This document shows positions 1-4,712 of a stretch of 8,742 nucleotides of DNA, one piece after another. Source of the stretch: Hyphomicrobiales bacterium (GTDB lineage: Bacteria > Pseudomonadota > Alphaproteobacteria > Rhizobiales > Xanthobacteraceae). How positions within the stretch are numbered: the stretch's first letter is position 1; every line of letters starts with the position of its first letter. The stretch is taken from the NCBI GenBank assembly GCA_021730825.1, contig JAKFYO010000280.1:1-8742 (forward strand). The letters are read 5' to 3'. The notes under the pieces were generated by a model. That model did no database searches. It was not told the DNA's origin and saw only the letters and a program-made list of their open reading frames with translations. The position numbers and the translations under genes were made by a program.

Positions 1-614
1 ATAGCTGTCAGAACAACAACGGTAGCTGGGTTACGGCGACCTGGACGCCTGCGAACAAAAGCACCTGGGACGGCTGCATCGAGGATCGCGATCAGAACAA
101 CGACGCATCCGATAACTCGCCGAGCACCAACGCAACCAAGTTCCCGGCGAGACAGTGCACCTACTCGCTTGCAACAATGCAGCCGCTGACCTTCAACTGG
201 ACGGCGCTGACTACAAAGATCGACTCGATGAATCCGGACGGCAACACCAACGTCTCGATTGGTCTCGCCTGGGCCTGGCATTCTCTGACGATCGGCGAGC
301 CCTTCACGCAGGCAGCGGTGCCCGCCAACGATCTGAGCAAGTACATCATCCTGATGACGGACGGCGAGAACACGCAGAACCGCTGGAGCTCGAACGGCAA
401 CACGATTGACGCACGTACCGCGGCAACCTGCACTGCCGTCAAGAACGCCGGCATCAAGATTTATACGATCCGCGTGATCGACGGCGACGCCACGCTCCTT
501 CGTAACTGCGCAAGCGATCCGTCGATGTATTTCGACGTGCAGAACGCAAGTCAGCTCACGAGCGTGTTTAACTCGATCGGCGCCACCCTCGCCCAGTTGC
601 ATCTCTCGCAGTAA
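1..614 (+). CDS. Tad-like/VWA-domain protein, copy 1 of a tandem array (5' part missing)
   Basis: Partial gene. The reading frame is open from position 3 to the TAA at 612-614, and the start lies left of the window. The visible ~203 residues are the C-terminal half of a VWA protein. They begin inside a Cys/Asn-rich insert (CQNNNGSW, then ATWTPAN and WDGCIEDRDQ). The second half of the VWA fold follows: the metal-ion-dependent adhesion site (MIDAS) threonine region GNTNVSIGLAW and the aspartate strand IILMTDGENT. The protein ends in LAQLHLSQ, a tail shared by all three copies. The first MIDAS motif (DxTxS) should lie upstream and is not visible. In the 43 residues around the second and third MIDAS elements it matches copy 3 at 34 positions but copy 2 at only 21 (hand count). 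By homology it should be an inner-membrane-anchored periplasmic or surface protein of the TadG type; no ligand can be named. Confidence 0.85.
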   Translation, partial: SCQNNNGSWVTATWTPANKSTWDGCIEDRDQNNDASDNSPSTNATKFPARQCTYSLATMQPLTFNWTALTTKIDSMNPDGNTNVSIGLAWAWHSLTIGEPFTQAAVPANDLSKYIILMTDGENTQNRWSSNGNTIDARTAATCTAVKNAGIKIYTIRVIDGDATLLRNCASDPSMYFDVQNASQLTSVFNSIGATLAQLHLSQ

Positions 615-639
615 GCGGCGGACATCCGAAACAAAGAAG

Positions 640-672
640 CGGGATCGCTAAAATTTTAGCGGTCCCGTTTTT
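640..672 (+). terminator. Rho-independent terminator after copy 1
   Basis: An almost perfect inverted repeat at 640-667 begins CGGGATCGCTAAAA and is followed by TTTTT and CG. Stem positions 645 and 662 form a U-G wobble. It begins 25 nt after the stop codon of copy 1. The hairpin matches the one after copy 2 at 26 of 28 positions, and both differences keep the stem paired. Confidence 0.9.
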
Positions 673-724
673 CGTTTGCTAACTCCTGCACTCAGGCAGA
701 ACCGGCGAAAACTCTTTTACGGCC

Positions 725-759
725 TCTTTCGCAGATCGCCGCAAGGTTCGGTTAAAATT
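725..759 (+). promoter_or_regulatory. Probable promoter block of copy 2
   Basis: Two short blocks are shared with the region before copy 3 at identical spacing: TCTTTCG (725-731) and CGGTTAAAATT (749-759). TAAAAT resembles a -10 hexamer. The upstream block sits about 20 nt before it, longer than the usual 17-nt sigma-70 spacer, so its role as a -35 element is uncertain. The terminator of the preceding gene lies just upstream, so a promoter is needed here. Conservation could also reflect recent duplication alone. Confidence 0.4.
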
Positions 760-767
760 CCGCGCCC

Positions 768-796
768 ACGGTCCTCCGCAACCATTCGGAGTCCGT
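768..796 (+). promoter_or_regulatory. Hairpin enclosing the SD site of copy 2
   Basis: ACGG (768-771) can pair with CCGT (793-796), and CTCCG (774-778) with CGGAG (787-791). This leaves an 8-nt loop and a small 2/1 internal bulge. The SD core GGAG (788-791), 6 nt before the ATG at 798, lies wholly within the stem. Translation may therefore be held back until the hairpin opens. A related, weaker hairpin occupies the same place before copy 3. The pairing was worked out by eye, without an energy calculation. Confidence 0.45.
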
Positions 797-797
797 C

Positions 798-2438
798 ATG
801 GGGATCTTTCAGCGCTTTTGGCGTGGCCGGGAAGGCTGCAATGGCAATGTTGCGGTCATTTTCGCGATCGCGATCGTCCCGCTGGTCGGCGCGGTCGGCG
901 CCGCTGTCGATTATTCGATGGCCAATTCGAACCGTGCGTCCATGCAGAAAGCTCTGGACGCGACCGGCCTTGCACTTGCGAAGTTAATGCCGCTCTCGCA
1001 GACCGAACTGGATACGAAAGGCTGGGAAATCTTCAGTGCCAGTCTAGGTCATCTGAAGGTGAACCTGCCGCAATCGGGTCTCGTGATCACGACACCGGCG
1101 ACAGGCAAGCTCAAACTGGTCGCAACCGGCACCTACACCCCGCAGATTTCCGGGGTTCTCGGCCTCGAAAGCTTTCCCGTAGGCGCCCACGCTGAAATCC
1201 AGTGGGGCATCAAGAAACTCGAACTCTCTCTCGTACTCGACGTGACCGGTTCGATGGAGCAGCAGAACCGCATGGTGGAGTTGAAGAAAGCCACCAAGAA
1301 CCTGCTCACCACGCTGAAAAACGCAGCCAAGCAACCCAACGACGTCAAAGTCGCCATCGTGCCGTTCTCGGGTCAGGTGAACGTCGATAAAGCCACAAAC
1401 CAGAATGCGTCCTGGCTTGATTGGACCGATTGGGAAGCAGAACCGGCTTATATGGCAACGTGGCTTGCGAACGCGACCAACTTGGAGACGTGGGAACAGT
1501 CCGGTCCGGGTAACGCATGCCCGCTGGCGGAAAATCCGCACGGCTATCGTTGCCTGACGAACCCGACGCTCAGCCCCGGCAACGCTGCGAACATTCCATC
1601 GAGCGGCGCCTACAGAGGCTATATCTGTCCCGGTTATTTCAACACGAACAGCAATCTTTACACCGGCGACACGGGTCGTCGTAATTCGACGCTGATCGGG
1701 CGCTACTACAACGGCTGCTACAACAGCGTTGAGTCCACGCGTCAGGTTTCGAGCGGTTCGAATGCGAGCTGCAATAACAAGCCAAACTGCTCGTGCAGCG
1801 GTAGCGGCAGCAACCGTAAGTGCACGCAGACTTACTTCCAGCACACGTGGGTGAAGAACGCCCGCACTACCTGGCAGGGATGCGTCCGCGACCGCACCAA
1901 GGACAACGACGTCACCGACACGGCACCGGTTTCTACGGCGACGAATTTTCAGCCGGCGCAGAATTATTATTGCCCGCCTGCACTCATCCCGCTCACCAAC
2001 GACTGGACTGCATTGAACGATAAGGTCGATGCCCTCGCCTCGCTCGGGGCAACCAACATCACAGTTGGTCTGGTCTGGGGGCTGCATTCGCTGACGGCCG
2101 CATTGCCGTTGGCGCAGACCGACACCAGCGAACAGCAACTCACACGAGCCATCATCCTGATGACGGACGGCGACAACACCCTCAGCCGCTGGGCAGGCAA
2201 CGGCTCGAACCCGGATTTGTGCACCGATTGCGATGCGCGCACGACGCTCGCCTGCAATGCCGTCAAGGCCGCCAATATCAGGCTTTACACCGTGCGGATG
2301 ATCGACGGTAACGCGGCGCTGCTGCGCAGCTGCGCGACCAATGAGACCATGTACTTCGAGGTCACGAACTCGAGCCAACTCAACGCGGTCTTCAACGCAA
2401 TCGGCGGCGAACTCGCGAGCTTGCATCTTTCGCAGTAA
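798..2438 (+). CDS. Tad-like/VWA-domain protein, copy 2 (largest insert)
   Basis: This 546-residue protein has a short basic N-terminus and one hydrophobic segment (about 17-37, starting GNVAVIFAIAIVP) of the Tad/TadE-TadG type. That segment should anchor it in the inner membrane with the rest in the periplasm. A conserved linker follows to about 140, then a VWA domain. Its MIDAS residues are D148-x-T150-x-S152, T419 or T422, and D457 in MTDGDN. A Cys/Asn/Gly-rich insert of about 190 residues (205-395) sits inside the VWA fold. It holds cysteines 241, 252, 277, 307, 325, 331, 333, 342, 362 and 392, which could form disulfides. It is about 97 residues longer than copy 3, and the difference lies in the insert. 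The ATG at 798 has GGAG 6 nt upstream and matches the start of copy 3. Terminators on both sides suggest a single-gene transcript. Pilus-assembly TadG-like protein is the nearest label; orphan adhesin is an inference. Confidence 0.85.
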   Translation: MGIFQRFWRGREGCNGNVAVIFAIAIVPLVGAVGAAVDYSMANSNRASMQKALDATGLALAKLMPLSQTELDTKGWEIFSASLGHLKVNLPQSGLVITTPATGKLKLVATGTYTPQISGVLGLESFPVGAHAEIQWGIKKLELSLVLDVTGSMEQQNRMVELKKATKNLLTTLKNAAKQPNDVKVAIVPFSGQVNVDKATNQNASWLDWTDWEAEPAYMATWLANATNLETWEQSGPGNACPLAENPHGYRCLTNPTLSPGNAANIPSSGAYRGYICPGYFNTNSNLYTGDTGRRNSTLIGRYYNGCYNSVESTRQVSSGSNASCNNKPNCSCSGSGSNRKCTQTYFQHTWVKNARTTWQGCVRDRTKDNDVTDTAPVSTATNFQPAQNYYCPPALIPLTNDWTALNDKVDALASLGATNITVGLVWGLHSLTAALPLAQTDTSEQQLTRAIILMTDGDNTLSRWAGNGSNPDLCTDCDARTTLACNAVKAANIRLYTVRMIDGNAALLRSCATNETMYFEVTNSSQLNAVFNAIGGELASLHLSQ

Positions 2439-2457
2439 CAACGACCCGGCATCGAGA

Positions 2458-2491
2458 CGGGATCGCTAGAATTTTAGCGATCCCGTTTTGT
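2458..2491 (+). terminator. Rho-independent terminator after copy 2
   Basis: CGGGATCGCTA (2458-2468) pairs perfectly with TAGCGATCCCG (2475-2485) and is followed by TTTTGTTTTTA. It is nearly identical to the hairpin after copy 1. It starts 19 nt after the stop codon of copy 2. Confidence 0.92.
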
Positions 2492-2541
2492 TTTTATTAA
2501 CGCTCGCGGAGTTCCGCCAGCCAGCGCAAAGGCCTGACCGG

Positions 2542-2576
2542 TCTTTCGTACGTTCCCGCAATACTCGGTTAAAATT
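2542..2576 (+). promoter_or_regulatory. Probable promoter block of copy 3
   Basis: TCTTTCG (2542-2548) and CGGTTAAAATT (2566-2576) repeat the two blocks before copy 2 with the same distance between them and nearly the same distance to the ATG. TAAAAT is the likely -10 element. The sequence between and around the blocks has diverged more than the blocks, which favours selection on them. Confidence 0.42.
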
Positions 2577-2584
2577 AAAGGCGC

Positions 2585-2614
2585 ACGGTCCGCGGCAGAA
2601 ACCCCGGAGACCGT
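2585..2614 (+). promoter_or_regulatory. Hairpin around the SD site of copy 3
   Basis: ACGGTC (2585-2590) pairs with GACCGT (2609-2614), a 6-bp stem ending directly before the ATG at 2616. The SD core GGAG (2606-2609) is at the inside edge of the 3' arm and only partly paired, so sequestration would be weaker than before copy 2. Confidence 0.35.
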
Positions 2615-2615
2615 T

Positions 2616-3965
2616 ATGGGCATCTTACGGAAGTTCTGGTGCGGCCATGAAGGCCGGAAAGGAAATGTTGCGGTCCTGTTTGCGCTCGCGCTCGTACCCA
2701 TGCTCGGGGTGAGCGGCGCGGCGCTCGATTATTCGCTCGCCAATGCAAGCCGCACCTCGATTCAGAAAGCGCTGGATTCCACCGCCCTGGCGCTCGCGAA
2801 GCTGATGCCTCTCTCGCAGGCACAACTCGATACGCAAGGCTGGCAGATTTTTCAGGCAAGCCTCGGCAACATTCGTGTGGCCCTTCAGCCGAGCGATCTG
2901 CGAATTACGACGCCAGGCATTGGAAAACTCACATTGAGTGTTTCCGGTCAATATAACCCCTCGATCTCGGGCGTGATCGGCATCACCCAATTTCCGGTCG
3001 GCGCGCATACGGAAGTGACGTGGGGCATCAAGAAGCTCGAAGTCGCCCTCGCGCTCGACAACACCGGCTCGATGCAGTCCAGCAACAAAATGACCGAGCT
3101 GAAGAAGGCCGCGAAAAATCTGATCGACATCTTGCAGAAGGCCGCCAAGAACCCCGGCGACGTGAAGGTTTCGATCATTCCCTTCCATGTGCAGACCAAG
3201 GTCGGCACATCGAACATCGCGGCAACTTGGTTGCGCTGGGATATCTGGGAGTCGGAAAACGGGGGCTGTAACAAGTCCGGCTACAACACGCAAAATTCTT
3301 GCACGAACCAGAAAGTGTGCACCAAGCCGCAATATACTTCCCAGAATACCTGTCAAAACAACAACGGCAGTTGGGTTGATGCGACCTGGACGCCCGCGAA
3401 CAGAAACACCTGGAACGGTTGCGTGGAAGATCGCAATCAGAGCCATGATGGACTGGATACTGCGCCGACAACGCTTGAAACCAGATTCCCGGCAATTCAA
3501 TGCGGCTGGCAGCTCGCGGAAATCATGCCGCTTACCTACGACTGGCCCGCGCTGACGGGCCGCATCGATGCAATGGTGCCGGATGGGAATACGAACGTCA
3601 CCATCGGCCTCGCCTGGGCCTGGCATTCCCTGACCCAAGGGGATCCGCTGACAGAGGCGGCCGCGCCAAATCCGGACCTCAGCAAATACATCATTCTGCT
3701 GACCGACGGCGACAACACGCAGAACCGCTGGAACAACAATAACAATAACTCGGTGATCGATAACCGTACATCTGCCGCCTGCACCAACGCGAAAGCAGCC
3801 GGTTTCCGCATCTACACGATCCGCGTGATCAATGGGAACGCAAACCTGCTTCGCAACTGCGCGACCGACCCATCGATGTATTATGACGTCAATAGCGCGA
3901 GCGAATTGGAGTCCGTCTTTAACGCGATCGGCGGCCAGCTCGCGAGCCTTCACCTCTCGCAATAA
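2616..3965 (+). CDS. Tad-like/VWA-domain protein, copy 3
   Basis: This 449-residue paralogue has the same plan as copy 2. A hydrophobic segment at about 17-37 (starting GNVAVLFALALVP) should anchor it in the inner membrane. A conserved region runs to 140, followed by a VWA domain with D148-x-T150-x-S152, T326 and D364 (LLTDGDN) as MIDAS residues. The ending LASLHLSQ is shared with the others. The insert inside the VWA fold (about 205-300) is shorter than in copy 2. It contains two tandem Cys-x10-Cys units at 218-251, then a GSWVDATWTPAN stretch almost the same as in copy 1. A run of six asparagines lies at 373-378. GGAG 6 nt upstream supports the ATG at 2616. It probably has its own transcript, bounded by the copy 2 terminator and the shared terminator at 3993. 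The role is unproven; TadG-like periplasmic or surface protein is the best label. Confidence 0.86.
   Translation: MGILRKFWCGHEGRKGNVAVLFALALVPMLGVSGAALDYSLANASRTSIQKALDSTALALAKLMPLSQAQLDTQGWQIFQASLGNIRVALQPSDLRITTPGIGKLTLSVSGQYNPSISGVIGITQFPVGAHTEVTWGIKKLEVALALDNTGSMQSSNKMTELKKAAKNLIDILQKAAKNPGDVKVSIIPFHVQTKVGTSNIAATWLRWDIWESENGGCNKSGYNTQNSCTNQKVCTKPQYTSQNTCQNNNGSWVDATWTPANRNTWNGCVEDRNQSHDGLDTAPTTLETRFPAIQCGWQLAEIMPLTYDWPALTGRIDAMVPDGNTNVTIGLAWAWHSLTQGDPLTEAAAPNPDLSKYIILLTDGDNTQNRWNNNNNNSVIDNRTSAACTNAKAAGFRIYTIRVINGNANLLRNCATDPSMYYDVNSASELESVFNAIGGQLASLHLSQ
3267..3368 (+). repeat. Two tandem 17-residue Cys-x10-Cys units in copy 3
   Basis: Residues 218-234 and 235-251 align without gaps over their Cys-to-Cys part as C-[NT]-K-[SP]-[GQ]-Y-[NT]-[TS]-Q-N-[ST]-C. 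The second unit runs on into QNNNGSW, which is also the first sequence visible in copy 1. The spacing suggests a small disulfide-bonded loop in the periplasm. Confidence 0.7.
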
Positions 3966-3992
3966 GCTCGCCTGCGACATCGAGCCAAACAA

Positions 3993-4020
3993 AAAAGCCC
4001 GGCCGAGAGGCCGGGCTTTT
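3993..4020. terminator. Bidirectional terminator between copy 3 and the phasin gene
   Basis: AAAAGCCCGGCC (3993-4004), loop GAGA, then GGCCGGGCTTTT (4009-4020): a perfect 12-bp stem with A and T tracts at its ends. It therefore works as a terminator in both directions and lies between two convergent genes. It bears no resemblance to the hairpins after copies 1 and 2. Confidence 0.92.
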
Positions 4021-4042
4021 CAATTACGCGAGTACGCAACGC

Positions 4043-4381
4043 TTACTTGAAGGTGCCGAATTTCGCGAACGAGCCTTCGTACGGCTTGTAGGCGTCCTTG
4101 GCGACGTCGGTGTAGAGCGTGCCGAGCTTGGTCGCCTGCGCGACGAAAGCTTCATAGGCGCCCTTGAAATAGGTGGTCTGCACTTCGATTGCCTTGTCGA
4201 GCGACTTGGCACCGAGGAGCTGTTCGAAAGCGGCCGAGCCTTCTTCGAACGACTTCTTGGAGTAATCGGCGACTTCGACGGCAATCGCCTGGGCGCTCTT
4301 CTGGAACGTCGCGAAGCTCTTCGCGGCCAGTTCGGCGTTGTCTTTGCTAAGCTTCTGAAACTCTTCGAACTTCTCGATCAT
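4043..4381 (-). CDS. Phasin family protein (PHA-granule associated)
   Basis: This protein of 112 residues starts MIEKFEEFQKLSKDNAELAA. It is made almost wholly of amphipathic helix, without signal peptide or membrane segment, as in the Phasin_2 family. Features typical of that family are the N-terminal F-E-x-F-Q-K helix, a central SFEEGSAAFEQLLGAKSLDKA segment and the YFKGAYEAF helix. Phasins coat polyhydroxyalkanoate granules in the cytoplasm and control their size and number. The length is at the short end for alphaproteobacterial phasins. An AGGGG lies 7 nt upstream of the ATG at 4381, fixing the start. The gene is alone on its strand; no PHA synthase or depolymerase is in view. Regulation by a PhaR-type repressor is suggested by the palindrome in its promoter. 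A phasin-like stress protein that does not bind granules is the alternative. Confidence 0.88.
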   Translation of the reverse strand: MIEKFEEFQKLSKDNAELAAKSFATFQKSAQAIAVEVADYSKKSFEEGSAAFEQLLGAKSLDKAIEVQTTYFKGAYEAFVAQATKLGTLYTDVAKDAYKPYEGSFAKFGTFK

Positions 4382-4469
4382 GGTAATCCCCTAATCGCGC
4401 CGCATGGGGGCGCATCCGTTTCCTAGACTTTCGGACTTCGGGCGAGGCATTTGCGCGCCGCTCCATGCC

Positions 4470-4497
4470 TAAATAGTGCACTGCACAATAAAGTCAA
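4470..4497 (-). promoter_or_regulatory. Core promoter of the phasin gene
   Basis: Read on the minus strand: TTGACT (4497-4492), 16-nt spacer, TATTTA (4475-4470). The -35 matches the consensus at five of six positions and the -10 at four of six. It ends 88 nt before the phasin ATG, leaving a leader of roughly 80 nt. Confidence 0.65.
4476..4486. promoter_or_regulatory. Candidate PhaR-type operator
   Basis: GTGCA-C-TGCAC is a perfect 5-1-5 inverted repeat, and it lies entirely within the spacer between the inferred -35 and -10 of the phasin gene. PhaR-type repressors of alphaproteobacteria bind TGC/GCA-containing sites at phasin promoters and are released by PHA. The location would let a bound repressor exclude RNA polymerase. 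The assignment to PhaR is inference; the palindrome is seen directly. Confidence 0.55.
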
Positions 4498-4505
4498 CTG
4501 ATTTG

Positions 4506-4516
4506 TTGCGACGCAA
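4506..4516. promoter_or_regulatory. Second 5-1-5 palindrome upstream of the phasin promoter
   Basis: TTGCG-A-CGCAA is a perfect inverted repeat with the same arm length, centre length and internal TGC/GCA as the site at 4476-4486. The centres are 30 bp apart, close to three helical turns. It lies just upstream of the inferred -35 and could be an auxiliary operator. Confidence 0.35.
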
Positions 4517-4549
4517 AATCGCAGCAATTTCAATGTTCTTCCCTTAATC

Positions 4550-4650
4550 AGCCGGATTTGGCCGGCTAATGCCGCACCGCAAGGGGAGTTTTACCCTTTC
4601 ATAAGGCCCTACCCGTATTTTTGAGGGCTTCGGCGCCTTGTTAGAGCGCC
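4550..4650 (+). other. Run of four potential stem-loops upstream of the carboxypeptidase gene
   Basis: Four hairpins follow one another: AGCCGG/CCGGCT (4550-4567), AAGGG/CCCTT (4581-4598), AAG(g)CCCT/AGGGCTT (4603-4630, one bulged G) and GGCGC/GCGCC (4632-4650). None is followed directly by a proper T tract. This may be a structured 5' leader of the gene at 4713 or a small RNA. No clear promoter was found to decide which, and no known riboswitch class was recognised. The remaining stretch to 4712 holds only an SD site and a direct repeat GGACGGGC (4669-4676 and 4701-4708). Confidence 0.3.
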
Positions 4651-4712
4651 AAGTTGGGCAAGAGTGTCGGACGGGCCCACCGCCGGCATCTGAAGGCACA
4701 GGACGGGCGCGT

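Noticed and set aside
676..987. Plus-strand 103-codon frame overlapping the start of copy 2
   Set aside because: It lacks an SD, overlaps the control region and the start of a much better supported gene, and its Ser/Arg-rich sequence is typical of an out-of-frame reading.
1044..2441. 465-codon minus-strand open frame opposite copy 2, with a similar 455-codon one (2625-3992) opposite copy 3
   Set aside because: Both mirror homologous plus-strand genes with clear VWA and Tad motifs. The antisense frames stay open because of codon bias, give Arg/Val-rich sequence with no domain I recognise, and resemble each other only because the sense genes do.
4638..4712. TTG start giving 25 extra residues on the carboxypeptidase
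   Set aside because: The ATG at 4713 has an SD-like AGGA and directly begins a typical signal peptide; the extra residues are polar and overlap the last stem-loop of the leader.
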